Positions 14,880-23,657 of a DNA stretch of 30,461 bases are shown one piece after another. The DNA lies in contig DPGI01000007.1 of NCBI GenBank assembly GCA_003522085.1, forward strand, positions 1 to 30,461, given 5' to 3'. The stretch is from Clostridiales bacterium. GTDB lineage: Bacteria > Bacillota > Clostridia > Christensenellales > UBA1242. The notes below the pieces were generated by a model, which ran no database searches, was not told the DNA's origin, and worked only from the letters and a program-made list of their open reading frames with translations. The first letter of the stretch is position 1; the number at the start of each line of letters is the position of its first letter. The position numbers and the translations under genes are program-made.

Positions 14880-14892
14880 AAACTGTAAGTTC

Positions 14893-14919
14893 AAAAAACA
14901 CGCACTCGCGTGTTTTTTT
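14893..14919 (+). terminator. Rho-independent terminator after iscU
   Basis: AAAAAACACGC (14893-14903) pairs with GCGTGTTTTTT (14908-14918) around the 4-nt loop ACTC, with the T-run following. Confidence 0.92.
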
Positions 14920-14961
14920 ATTTCAAATCAACCGCTTGTAACGGAATGTATGCAAAAACGC

Positions 14962-14989
14962 TTGACGTTTTTTTATTTTTCACTAGAAT
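14962..14989 (+). promoter_or_regulatory. Candidate promoter of the giant surface protein gene
   Basis: TTGACG (14962-14967), a 16-nt spacer and TAGAAT (14984-14989). Transcription would start near 14996, giving an AT-rich leader of about 138 nt that contains the inverted repeat TAAATATT-TTT-AATATTTA (15024-15042). A second, weaker pair, TTGTCG (15088-15093) with TATACG (15110-15115), lies closer to the gene. Confidence 0.5.
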
Positions 14990-15133
14990 TAAATTATAAA
15001 GATATCCACAAAAAGACTAAAAATAAATATTTTTAATATTTAATGGTGCAAAGTCGATTAAAAATTGTTGAAAAACATTAGGTAATTTTGTCGAAAATGA
15101 GTAAAATAATATACGATACAAGGTGATTGAGTA

Positions 15134-18100
15134 GTGGTAAAGACCAAAGCAAAACTTGCACAAATAGTAATAATTGTTTTATTGTCGATTATTATGATGG
15201 TAGGCGGCATAGTCTTTTTATGCCAAGAAGTTGCAATGCCACCTTCACAAATGGAAGAAGTGAATCCTGTTGATGCTGCCTCCTGCAACATCGGTTACAG
15301 CATTAGTGCTTACGGCAATGGAAACCCAAATTCCACCACAACAGGAGCAAATTTTAGTGCAACAGTTGCAATCGGAAACAAGAATAGAGATCTTAAAGCT
15401 CAAAGAACAGTTAATGTTTCGGCAAGCGCCGGAACAGGATGGTATGGCACATCTGTGCCTACAACGACAGCATGGTATCGTCGCTGGACTGTAATAAACA
15501 GCATATCATATTCACAAACGATTGAAGAGAGTGTTTCAAGATATAACCTAACAGATTCAAAAGGTGCAACACACGCGACAGGTGGTTATTTGGCAAATTT
15601 AAAAGGCACCTGGTATCAATGTGATGTCGGAAATTCAACGTCAGGAGCAACATTTAATTTAACGTTTTATTACGCACCGGTTTTCACAGTCAATCTTAAC
15701 GGTGGGATAGGGCCATCTGGATGGACGGGACCAGGACTTACTGCAGCAAGCGCACTCCCAACAAGACTTTATTATAATTCATACGATGGTAGAGGATCAA
15801 CAGCATTTCCTTCAGCTACTATTTATGCCAAAGACCCAGCAACTATGGGGAGCAGGCCTAACGCGATGTATGATGGAGTACTTAAACCACAAAGAACGGG
15901 GTATACTTTTAATGGGTATTATTCCGCTACAGGGGGATATCAAGTCGTAAGCCCAACTGGGGCTTGGAACATCACTAGAGATTCTCATTTATGTAAAGCT
16001 CAAACACTTTACGCTCATTGGACAGCAAATCTCTATAATCTCACAGCCAATGCCAATGGTGGATTTATTCCTTCAACAAGTGGCTGGAGCGGAACGGGTG
16101 CGACTGCATCCAAATCGGTTACATTTGATTCTTCACCAGGGACAATGCCAAAGCCAACACGCACAGGCTACACTCTTGCTGGATGGTATACATCTGCAAG
16201 TGGCGGAACAAAAGTCGCCAACGCAGACGGATCATTTATTTCCAACGTCAGTGGTTATACCGATTCCAATACAAGATGGAAACGCAGCACTGAAACAACA
16301 CTTTATGCCCATTGGGCTGCAAATCATTACACCATCACAGCAGATGCCAACGGCGGAACAAACGCAGCTAAAGATGGTTGGACACTCGCCAGCGATAAAA
16401 AGACATCAACTATGAATTTTACATATAATCAACCAGCAAGTGCAATGCCAATCGCATCGCGCACAGGGTATACATGCGGCGGTTGGTATACGGCGGCAAG
16501 CGGCGGAACAAAAGTCGCCAATGCAGACGGATCATTCATAGCAAGTGTCAGCGGATATACGGACGCAAACAAAAAGTGGGTTAGAGCAGCGGCTACACGG
16601 CTTTATGCGCATTGGACGGCAAATCATTACACCATTACAGCAGATGCCAATGGGGGAACAAACGCCGCCAAGGATGGTTGGACGCTTGCCAGTGATAAAA
16701 AGACATCAACGATGAGTTTTACTTACGGGCAAGCAGCAAGCGCAATGCCAATCGCATCACGGACGGGATACACGTGCGGCGGTTGGTATACGGCAACTAG
16801 TGGCGGAACAAAAGTCGCCAATGCAGACGGATCATTCTTGGCAAGTGTCAGCGGCTATACTGATGCAAATAAAAAGTGGGTTAGAGCGGCGGCTACAACA
16901 CTTTATGCTCACTGGACCGCGAACAACTACACGATAACAGCCAACGCCAATAGCGGAATCAACGCAGCTAAAACTGGTTGGACGCTTGCCAGCGACAGTA
17001 AAACATCAACAATGATTTTTACATATGGGCAAGCAGCAAGTGCAATGCCAATCGCATCACGGACGGGATACACGTGCGGCGGTTGGTATACGGCAGCAAG
17101 CGGTGGGACAAAAGTCGCCAATGCAGACGGAGCATTCTTGGCAAGTGTCAGCGGCTACACCGATGCAAATAAAAATTGGATTAAAACATCGGATACAACC
17201 TTGTATGCGCACTGGACGATCAACAACTACACACTTAAAATTGATCCTAATGGCGGAATTTATAATAGTTCGACATCAATGTCAACTTTCTCTCAACACT
17301 ATTACACAACAAAAGCCATTGCAAATCCTACCAGAACAGGTTACACCTTTGCAGGTTGGGTTGCTACAAAAGAAATAAACGGCGCGACATGGGCACAAAT
17401 ACTTTATCATTTCAATGATTCAGGTTCGCAGTTGTTTGCATCAAGCGACAATTTAAGTTCGCAAACAAAAAATGATTTTTATAGAAACAGCCAGTTTGCA
17501 AACCTCGCTCGTTACAACCTAACAAGTTATGAATTTTTGCTGCAATATTCACATATTTCTGGTTATAACCAATGGAAACAAACATCAAACCCAGCAACAG
17601 CAAACAATACAATAAGCGGCTATCAGGCGGTTTCAATTTCATGGAGCGACAACGCTTGGGGTGGAATTGCCAAGTCAAGCACAACCGCTTCAACATTTAT
17701 AGACGGCTCGCCAGGAACGGGAACATGGTTCTATGCTCTTGGTGCATACGCAGCATGGAACGGTGGAATTCCAGGACCATCTGCTGCTGAAAAACAGGTT
17801 ACACGTTTGTGGTTAAAAACAGATTCGACTTTGTCAAATCTAAGGCCAACCGCTTCGTTCCATAATGACGACGCGCTTGGCTCGAGCAATTATTACTACT
17901 TTAAAGACGAATCAGTAACCCTTAAAGCACTTTGGATAATAAACAACTACACACTTACCGCAAATGCAAATGGCGGATCGATACCAACTACATCAGGCTG
18001 GACAGGCACTGGCGCTACTGCAACAAAAACAGTGACATACAATGCTGCATACGGCACACTTCCAGTTCCAACGAAAACGGGATATGGATTTGCTGGTTGG

Positions 18101-19762
18101 TGGACGCAAGCGAGTGGAGGGACACAAGTTAGTGCAACCACCAAAATGGGGGCAGCGGATACAACAATCTATGCTCATTGGACAATCAATTCATACACTC
18201 TTACAGCGGACTGCTATGGCGGAACGGCACCAAGCACACTTCCAGGAGAGTGGATAGCAAACGGACAAAAGCCATATTGCACGCTTAATTATCAAAGTGA
18301 ATATGGAGCGCTTCCAGAACCAACAAGACAAGGATACATCTTTGCCGGATGGTTTACCGCAGCAAGCGGCGGAAGCGAAGTAAACAGCAACACCACGATG
18401 GGAGCAGCGAACGCAACAATCTATGCACGCTGGGTAGATAGTTGGGTAAAAGATATGTCAGACGATGATCCTGTTCAAGACCAAGCAGATGGTTATTACA
18501 AAATCGATTCAGCTGAAAAACTCGCCCGTCTAGCATACCTTGTAAACAGTAATGCAAACAATGGCAAATGGGCAAGCTATCAATACAAACAAACCGCTGA
18601 CATCAACCTTTCAGCACACTACTGGCAACCTATTGGAAATGCAACGCATCCATTTAAAGGCACATATGATGGCACGACATTTGATATTCACAACATGAAG
18701 ACATATTGCGGAGCAAATGACTATGAAGCATACAACGGGGTTGGAATGTTTGGTAAAATAAGTGGTGCGACAATCAAAAATGTCAACAATTACTACGTTA
18801 ACATTAAGGGTAGACAAAGAACGGGAGCTATTGCTGGACGAGATGATTCATCAACGATTCAAAATTGCAAAGTAACCGGTTCAGTTACCGGCACTGCTGG
18901 CTATATTGGTGGGCTTGTAGGGGCGTCATACAAAGAAAAGGTAATTGAATGTGAAAACAAAGCGACAGTAAAAGGTGATTTTGATGTTGGCGGAATAGTA
19001 GGAAACGCCAATGAGACAGCAATAACAAATTGTGTTAATCTTGGAACAATTCAAGGACGTAATGCAACTGGCGGCATAGCTGGATACAAACATTACGACA
19101 GTGTAGTAAATTGTATAAACAGTGGCAATGTGATTGGTTCAGGTCAATATATTGGAGGAATAGTCGGTTCATACGCAGGTGCAAAAGTGCAAAATAGCAT
19201 AAACGAAGGAACTATTCAAGGAACAACAATGGTTGGAGGGATAGTAGGCTATATGCACACAGGCGCCGCAACAATATTGAATGGTTTGAATACAGGAACA
19301 CTTAAAGCCACAGCAGCGAACAGCGAAGTTGGTGGAATTGCAGGGAGAGTAACCTATGCAACAACAATTACATCAAGTTTTGTTGATTGCTCGATAACGC
19401 CAGTAAGCACAAGCAAGGTTGGCGTGATTGTAGGAAATACAACCGTGGCAACGACAATCACATATTGTGGTGCGAAAGTGAATGTAACAGCGGCAGCATC
19501 AACCGTTCAACCATTCTACAGTGCTGATAGTGGAGTAACAGTGACGTGCAACGATTCATATTCGCTAGTAAACAACAAAGGCACGCAGATTAACCGAATC
19601 ACAGCAACAAACAGTGGGATGGATGGTAAGTTTAGCATGATTTCAACAATACATGACGGATTGCCAGTTCCACTTGGAATCTATCATACAAGCCAATATG
19701 GAACAACCACAGGCATAGCTTCAACCTTAAAGGGCAGCCAATACGGCTGCACAACAGCATAA
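15134..19762 (+). CDS. Giant repeat-rich surface/secreted protein (InlB B-type repeats plus GLUG repeats)
   Basis: A 1542-residue exported protein of unknown target. Residues about 8-32 form one hydrophobic segment (signal peptide or anchor). A unique region to about 180 follows, then Listeria-Bacteroides type (InlB B-repeat, Flg_new) units, each with an ANGG-like strand start, RTGYTxxGWYTxxSGG and an LYAHWT end: one at about 180-298, four tandem units at 299-697, one enlarged by an insert at about 697-935, and two at about 935-1100. After a linker, residues about 1200-1470 hold GLUG-type repeats (GGIVG, GGIAGY, GGLVG spaced by about 25-35 residues). There is no LPxTG motif, no C-terminal membrane helix and no SLH domain. 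Such proteins often bind hosts or other cells; that is inference. The start is GTG with AAGGTGA about 9 nt upstream. Confidence 0.85.
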   Translation: MVKTKAKLAQIVIIVLLSIIMMVGGIVFLCQEVAMPPSQMEEVNPVDAASCNIGYSISAYGNGNPNSTTTGANFSATVAIGNKNRDLKAQRTVNVSASAGTGWYGTSVPTTTAWYRRWTVINSISYSQTIEESVSRYNLTDSKGATHATGGYLANLKGTWYQCDVGNSTSGATFNLTFYYAPVFTVNLNGGIGPSGWTGPGLTAASALPTRLYYNSYDGRGSTAFPSATIYAKDPATMGSRPNAMYDGVLKPQRTGYTFNGYYSATGGYQVVSPTGAWNITRDSHLCKAQTLYAHWTANLYNLTANANGGFIPSTSGWSGTGATASKSVTFDSSPGTMPKPTRTGYTLAGWYTSASGGTKVANADGSFISNVSGYTDSNTRWKRSTETTLYAHWAANHYTITADANGGTNAAKDGWTLASDKKTSTMNFTYNQPASAMPIASRTGYTCGGWYTAASGGTKVANADGSFIASVSGYTDANKKWVRAAATRLYAHWTANHYTITADANGGTNAAKDGWTLASDKKTSTMSFTYGQAASAMPIASRTGYTCGGWYTATSGGTKVANADGSFLASVSGYTDANKKWVRAAATTLYAHWTANNYTITANANSGINAAKTGWTLASDSKTSTMIFTYGQAASAMPIASRTGYTCGGWYTAASGGTKVANADGAFLASVSGYTDANKNWIKTSDTTLYAHWTINNYTLKIDPNGGIYNSSTSMSTFSQHYYTTKAIANPTRTGYTFAGWVATKEINGATWAQILYHFNDSGSQLFASSDNLSSQTKNDFYRNSQFANLARYNLTSYEFLLQYSHISGYNQWKQTSNPATANNTISGYQAVSISWSDNAWGGIAKSSTTASTFIDGSPGTGTWFYALGAYAAWNGGIPGPSAAEKQVTRLWLKTDSTLSNLRPTASFHNDDALGSSNYYYFKDESVTLKALWIINNYTLTANANGGSIPTTSGWTGTGATATKTVTYNAAYGTLPVPTKTGYGFAGWWTQASGGTQVSATTKMGAADTTIYAHWTINSYTLTADCYGGTAPSTLPGEWIANGQKPYCTLNYQSEYGALPEPTRQGYIFAGWFTAASGGSEVNSNTTMGAANATIYARWVDSWVKDMSDDDPVQDQADGYYKIDSAEKLARLAYLVNSNANNGKWASYQYKQTADINLSAHYWQPIGNATHPFKGTYDGTTFDIHNMKTYCGANDYEAYNGVGMFGKISGATIKNVNNYYVNIKGRQRTGAIAGRDDSSTIQNCKVTGSVTGTAGYIGGLVGASYKEKVIECENKATVKGDFDVGGIVGNANETAITNCVNLGTIQGRNATGGIAGYKHYDSVVNCINSGNVIGSGQYIGGIVGSYAGAKVQNSINEGTIQGTTMVGGIVGYMHTGAATILNGLNTGTLKATAANSEVGGIAGRVTYATTITSSFVDCSITPVSTSKVGVIVGNTTVATTITYCGAKVNVTAAASTVQPFYSADSGVTVTCNDSYSLVNNKGTQINRITATNSGMDGKFSMISTIHDGLPVPLGIYHTSQYGTTTGIASTLKGSQYGCTTA
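16027..17220 (+). repeat. Tandem 300-bp repeats inside the surface protein gene
   Basis: Four in-frame copies start at about 16027 (294 bp), 16321, 16621 and 16921 (300 bp each). The last three are highly alike, including long identical DNA stretches such as the segment around GTCGCCAATGCAGACGG; the first is more diverged. Unit length is 98-100 residues. Such arrays can gain or lose units by recombination and can also collapse in short-read assemblies. Confidence 0.9.
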
Positions 19763-19782
19763 ATACAACAATAATAAAAATT

Positions 19783-19813
19783 AAAAAAGAGAGTAAAGTC
19801 TACTCTCTTTTTT
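19783..19813. terminator. Bidirectional terminator between convergent genes
   Basis: A perfect 13-bp stem, AAAAAAGAGAGTA (19783-19795) with TACTCTCTTTTTT (19801-19813), around a 5-nt loop. Runs of A and T flank it on the correct sides for both directions, so it serves the surface protein gene (plus) and the phosphodiesterase gene (minus). Confidence 0.93.
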
Positions 19814-19825
19814 GTTTTTTTGATT

Positions 19826-20557
19826 TTAAATTTTAGGGTCAAAACCTTCAAAAATAACGTTGTCACAATATTTTACAACTCTTAAATATTCTTCTTGGCT
19901 TTTTACCGTCCAAGCGAGAAGCGGAAGTTTTTTGTATTTTCTTACAAATCTGTTTGGAAGAGTTTTTGCTTCATACATAATAAAATCTGCGCCAGCAATC
20001 TTTTTTGCAAAAATCATACGTTTAAGTCCCCAGCGGGTCATAAACTTCATTTTTACATTTTTCAAATAACCTGCAAGTTGACCTCTAAGAATTTGAGGTG
20101 AGTGTTGCTTGAAATATCCAAGTGAAAGGGGATTGAATGATGCAACAGCAATTTGACCTTTATATTCGGCCAGGATGTCAATAATCTTTTGTTCAAACTC
20201 GCCAACTTTTGCGTTGTTTTTAACTTCAATAATAACAGGTGTTTCGCCGGCAATCGCTTTAAGCGCTTCTTGAAGAGTAGGGATAGTTTCTTTGCTGCCT
20301 TTAAGTTTCAACATAGGCAAATCTTGTTTTGTCAAAAATTTAACATATCCGTCGTTGCCAGTCATTCTTGAAAGACTTTCGTCATGAAATACAACAACAG
20401 TGCCATCAGAAAGCATTTGAACATCAAGTTCAATAGCATATCCTGATTTGATTGCATTTTTGAAAGCAGAAATAGAATTTTCAGGGCAGTTTGCATTATG
20501 GAGCCCACGATGCGCGATAGGTGTTTCAACAAGCCAAGATTTAAAGATGTCAGTCAT
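19826..20557 (-). CDS. Glycerophosphodiester phosphodiesterase family protein
   Basis: A GDPD-family enzyme, expected to split glycerophosphodiesters into glycerol-3-phosphate and an alcohol. In 243 residues the catalytic set is visible: HRG (H16, R17), PENS with E26, ELDV (E43, D45) as metal ligands, and the second histidine H58 in VVFHDESLSRMTG. Later strands show VIIEVKN and VASFNP, and the final LLAWTV fits the barrel end. There is no signal peptide, so it should act in the cytoplasm, probably on lipid head-group debris or wall-polymer turnover products. AAAGGAT lies about 8 nt before the ATG. It is monocistronic and divergent from lepA. Substrate cannot be told from sequence. Confidence 0.9.
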   Translation of the reverse strand: MTDIFKSWLVETPIAHRGLHNANCPENSISAFKNAIKSGYAIELDVQMLSDGTVVVFHDESLSRMTGNDGYVKFLTKQDLPMLKLKGSKETIPTLQEALKAIAGETPVIIEVKNNAKVGEFEQKIIDILAEYKGQIAVASFNPLSLGYFKQHSPQILRGQLAGYLKNVKMKFMTRWGLKRMIFAKKIAGADFIMYEAKTLPNRFVRKYKKLPLLAWTVKSQEEYLRVVKYCDNVIFEGFDPKI

Positions 20558-20594
20558 ATTTAAAAATCCTTTAGATTGATTATTTTACATACTA

Positions 20595-20623
20595 AGTATA
20601 CAACATGCCGTGATATTTCACAA
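20595..20623 (-). promoter_or_regulatory. Promoter of the glycerophosphodiesterase gene
   Basis: On the minus strand, TTGTGA (20623-20618), a 17-nt spacer and TATACT (20600-20595). Transcription should start near 20588, about 30 nt before the ATG. Confidence 0.65.
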
Positions 20624-20673
20624 AGCATTTTTAATATTTTTTCAAATAATTCGATTTGATAATTAAAAAATGA

Positions 20674-20701
20674 TTGTTTTTTTGATGAATTTTGATATAC
20701 T
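20674..20701 (+). promoter_or_regulatory. Promoter of lepA, placing the transcript start at the ATG
   Basis: TTGTTT (20674-20679), a 16-nt spacer and TATACT (20696-20701), with TG one base before the hexamer (extended -10). Only 6 nt (TATCAC) separate the -10 from the lepA ATG, so transcription should start at or within a base or two of the start codon. There is no Shine-Dalgarno sequence. Confidence 0.65.
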
Positions 20702-20707
20702 TATCAC

Positions 20708-22504
20708 ATGGAAAACATCAGAAATTTTTGCATCATCGCTCATATTGACCATGGGAAGAGCACACTTGCTGACCGCTTGATTGAACAAACAGGTTTGGTC
20801 GCAAAAAGGGATATGCAGTCGCAACTTTTAGACAGCATGGAACTTGAACGCGAAAAGGGAATCACAATCAAACTCACCCCAACAAGAATGAACTATTCAT
20901 TCAATGGCCAAGATTATGTTTTAAACCTTATTGACACTCCGGGACACGTGGACTTCACTTACGAAGTTTCGCGTTCTCTTGCCGCGTGTGAAGGCGCAAT
21001 TTTGATTGTTGATGCATCGCAAGGGGTGGAAGCGCAAACACTTGCCAACGCCTATCTTGCGCTTGATGCAAACCTTGAAATATTGCCAGTAATAAACAAA
21101 ATCGACCTTCCTTCGGCTCGCGTAGAAGACGCAAAAAAAGAGATTGAAGAAGTTGTCGGGCTTCCAGCAGAAGATGCACCATGCATTTCTGCAAAAGAAG
21201 GAATCAACATTGATAAAGTTCTCGAAAAGATTGTAACCGACATTCCTGCGCCAAAAATTGATTTAGATTCGCCACTCAAATGTCTGATTTTCGACAGTGT
21301 TTATGACAATTTTAAAGGCGCAGTCTGCCTTATCCGTGTTTTTGACGGAGAAGTTAAAACCGGCGATGAAGTTTTGTTTATGCAAACGGGAAGAAAATAC
21401 GAAGTCACAGAAGTGGGTATTTTTAATCCTAAAATGCAGCCGAGCAGCAGTTTAAAGTCGGGCGAAGTTGGCTATCTTGCTGCTTCAATCAAAAGTCTTT
21501 CAGATGTGCATGTGGGCGATACAATAACGCACACACTCGCGCCAACAGCGCACGCTTTGCCAGGCTATAAAGTTGTTCAACCTGTCGTTTTTTGCGGCGT
21601 TTTTGCAGTCGATGGCTCAAAATATAACGAACTTAAAGAGGCTCTTTTAAAACTTAAACTCAATGATGCTAGTTTGCAGTTTTCGCCAGAAGTTTCGCAA
21701 GCTCTTGGCTTTGGCTTCAGATGTGGATTTTTGGGACTTCTGCACCTTGAAATCATCACCGAACGCATTGAACGCGAGTTCAATATCGACATTATTACGA
21801 CTGCGCCAAGCGTGTCATACAAGGTCATAAAAACAAACGGCGACGAACTAGAAATTTCCAACCCTGCAAATCTGCCTTCGCCAGTTGAAATTGAAAAGAT
21901 TTTTGAACCAATGGTGGCTGCAAGCATATTCACTCCGCCAGCATACGTTGGCGCAATCATGCAGTTGTGCCAAGACAAGCGCGGCATTTACAAAAACATG
22001 GTTTACCTTGATGCAACCAGAGTGCGCCTTGAATATTCGTTGCCACTCGGTGAAATTATCTATGATTTTTTTGACAGACTCAAATCGGCTACAAAAGGCT
22101 ATGCAAGTTTTGACTATGAAATGGACGGCTTCGCGCCAAGCAAACTTGTAAAACTTGACATACTTTTAAATGGTGAAAAATGTGACGCGCTCTCTCTTAT
22201 CGTGCATGAAGACAGTGCATATGCCCGTGGCAGAGCAATCACCGAAAAACTTAAAAAAATCATTCCAAGACAACTTTTTGAAGTGCCTATTCAAGCGGCA
22301 ATCGGCAACAAAATTATCGCTCGTGAAACTATCAGTGCACTCAGAAAAGACGTTCTTGCAAAGTGTTATGGCGGTGACGTAACCCGAAAGCGCAAACTGC
22401 TTGAAAAGCAAAAAGAAGGCAAAAAACGTATGCGTCAAATAGGTTCGGTTGAAATTCCGTCCGAAGCGTTTTTGTCAATCTTAAAATTGGACGACGAACA
22501 ATGA
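20708..22504 (+). CDS. lepA: Elongation factor 4 (LepA), ribosomal GTPase
   Basis: LepA is a translational GTPase that back-translocates or remodels ribosomes and aids 30S assembly. The 598 residues have the usual length and order: G1 AHIDHGKST (11-19), G2 region with REKGITIK, G3 DTPGHVDF, G4 NKIDLP, then domains II, III and V, and the LepA-specific C-terminal domain rich in Lys and Arg (DVTRKRKLLEKQKEGKKRMRQ within it). The ATG at 20708 is the only possible start: the in-frame codon at 20693 is TGA. No ribosome binding site precedes it and the -10 box is 6 nt upstream, so the mRNA looks leaderless. Its stop overlaps hemW (ATGA). Confidence 0.98.
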   Translation: MENIRNFCIIAHIDHGKSTLADRLIEQTGLVAKRDMQSQLLDSMELEREKGITIKLTPTRMNYSFNGQDYVLNLIDTPGHVDFTYEVSRSLAACEGAILIVDASQGVEAQTLANAYLALDANLEILPVINKIDLPSARVEDAKKEIEEVVGLPAEDAPCISAKEGINIDKVLEKIVTDIPAPKIDLDSPLKCLIFDSVYDNFKGAVCLIRVFDGEVKTGDEVLFMQTGRKYEVTEVGIFNPKMQPSSSLKSGEVGYLAASIKSLSDVHVGDTITHTLAPTAHALPGYKVVQPVVFCGVFAVDGSKYNELKEALLKLKLNDASLQFSPEVSQALGFGFRCGFLGLLHLEIITERIEREFNIDIITTAPSVSYKVIKTNGDELEISNPANLPSPVEIEKIFEPMVAASIFTPPAYVGAIMQLCQDKRGIYKNMVYLDATRVRLEYSLPLGEIIYDFFDRLKSATKGYASFDYEMDGFAPSKLVKLDILLNGEKCDALSLIVHEDSAYARGRAITEKLKKIIPRQLFEVPIQAAIGNKIIARETISALRKDVLAKCYGGDVTRKRKLLEKQKEGKKRMRQIGSVEIPSEAFLSILKLDDEQ

Positions 22505-23583
22505 TGGGAATATATGTTCACATTCCATTTTGTGACAGCAAATGTGCTTATTGTGCATTTGCTTCTTTTGTTGTGTCAAATCAAATTAAGCGTGAATATT
22601 TCGACCACTTACAAGCAGAAATTGCCACTAGCCACGAGAATGACAAAGTGGATTCAATTTACTTTGGCGGGGGAACGCCGTCGTCAGTTGATTCTGAGTT
22701 TATTGTCAGCACTCTCAAGTTGATAAAAGAAAAATTTGATGTCACTAAAGACGCCGAAATAACAATTGAATGCAATCCTTGCTCGACTACAAAACAAAAG
22801 TTGGAGGCCTACAAAAAGGCGGGATTCAATCGCATAAGTTTTGGTGTGCAAAGTCTTGATGATGACGCGCTTTCACTTATCGGCAGAAGACACACAAGCG
22901 CTCAGGCGATGCAAGCAATCGCACTTGCGCGCGAAGTGGGATTCGAAAACATTTCGGCCGATTTGCTGCTTTCGCTTCCGCAAGGAGATGTCACATCTGA
23001 TGCCCAAAAACTGATAGAAAGCGGAGTAAAACACATCTCAGCATATATGATTCAAATCGAAGACGGCACACCGCTAAAACGCAAAGTAGAAAGCGGCGAA
23101 ATAAAATTAAAAGATGAAGACCAAACCGTCGACGATTATCAAAAATTAACGTCATTTTTGCAAAAAAACGGCCTAAATCGCTATGAAATCAGCAATTTTG
23201 CTTATTCTGGCAGCGAAAGCAGGCACAACAGCCACTATTGGACGGGAGAAAAATATTTAGGTTTTGGGCTCGGCGTGCACTCGTTTGATGGCAAGTTTAT
23301 TCGCCAAGCAAACGCTTGCAATTTCGCTGATTATTACGCTGGCAAGAAAACCTGCGAAAGCCTTTCGCCAAAAGAGCGTGACGAAGAAATCATTATGCTT
23401 GGGCTTAGGTGCAAATATGGATTTGACTTAAAAAAACTCTCTTTTGACCTTGCTTCTCAGCCTGAATTTAACAAACTTTTAAAACAAAATGTGCTTAATT
23501 TGCAGGGGACAAAAGTCACTTTAAATCCCGACTTTTATCCGGTGTCAAATTCGGTTATAATAAATCTAACAAAAAATTTTTAA
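22501..23583 (+). CDS. hemW: HemW-like radical SAM protein (heme chaperone family)
   Basis: A radical SAM protein of the HemW/HemN group, 360 residues. The cluster motif is CDSKCAYC (C11, C15, C18) followed by AF, and not the extra Cys of true HemN, so it is better called HemW (heme-transfer chaperone) than coproporphyrinogen dehydrogenase. GGGTPS (56-61), the IECNP strand, FNRISFGVQS and the later RYEISNFA with SRHNSHYWTG blocks match the family. It is a little short at the C-terminus. lepA-hemW is a common Bacillota pair, usually followed by hrcA-grpE-dnaK, which is not the case here. Translation is coupled to lepA by ATGA; a second ATG at 22504 is an alternative start. Confidence 0.93.
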   Translation: MMGIYVHIPFCDSKCAYCAFASFVVSNQIKREYFDHLQAEIATSHENDKVDSIYFGGGTPSSVDSEFIVSTLKLIKEKFDVTKDAEITIECNPCSTTKQKLEAYKKAGFNRISFGVQSLDDDALSLIGRRHTSAQAMQAIALAREVGFENISADLLLSLPQGDVTSDAQKLIESGVKHISAYMIQIEDGTPLKRKVESGEIKLKDEDQTVDDYQKLTSFLQKNGLNRYEISNFAYSGSESRHNSHYWTGEKYLGFGLGVHSFDGKFIRQANACNFADYYAGKKTCESLSPKERDEEIIMLGLRCKYGFDLKKLSFDLASQPEFNKLLKQNVLNLQGTKVTLNPDFYPVSNSVIINLTKNF

Positions 23584-23590
23584 ATAATAC

Positions 23591-23619
23591 TTGCAATAAA
23601 AATTTGTCTATGCTATAAT
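23591..23619 (+). promoter_or_regulatory. Strong promoter of the ylxM-ffh operon
   Basis: TTGCAA (23591-23596), a 17-nt spacer and TATAAT (23614-23619), with TG one base before the -10 (extended). Transcription should start near 23626. Confidence 0.85.
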
Positions 23620-23625
23620 GCAAAT

Positions 23626-23645
23626 GTAAAGCAAAATTACTTTAC
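23626..23645 (+). other. 5'-terminal hairpin in the ylxM-ffh leader
   Basis: The perfect inverted repeat GTAAAG (23626-23631) and CTTTAC (23640-23645), loop 8 nt, sits exactly at the predicted 5' end of the transcript and touches the ribosome binding site GGAG (23646-23649). It may stabilise the mRNA or affect initiation; it could also be an operator. Confidence 0.45.
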
Positions 23646-23657
23646 GGAGAAAAACAG

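Noticed and set aside
14815..15036. Small Lys-rich open frame across the iscU end and terminator
   Set aside because: It crosses a strong terminator, overlaps iscU out of frame and has no ribosome binding site.
16027..17220. CRISPR-like or mobile repeat array
   Set aside because: The 300-bp units are in-frame protein-coding repeats with no spacers and no flanking cas or transposase genes.
21577..21987. 136-codon open frame antisense to lepA
   Set aside because: Lies fully within a conserved LepA region and has no recognisable domain or start signal.
23556..23561. TATAAT inside the 3' end of hemW as another promoter for ylxM
   Set aside because: No -35-like sequence lies 16-18 nt upstream; the TTGCAA-17-TATAAT at 23591-23619 is far better.
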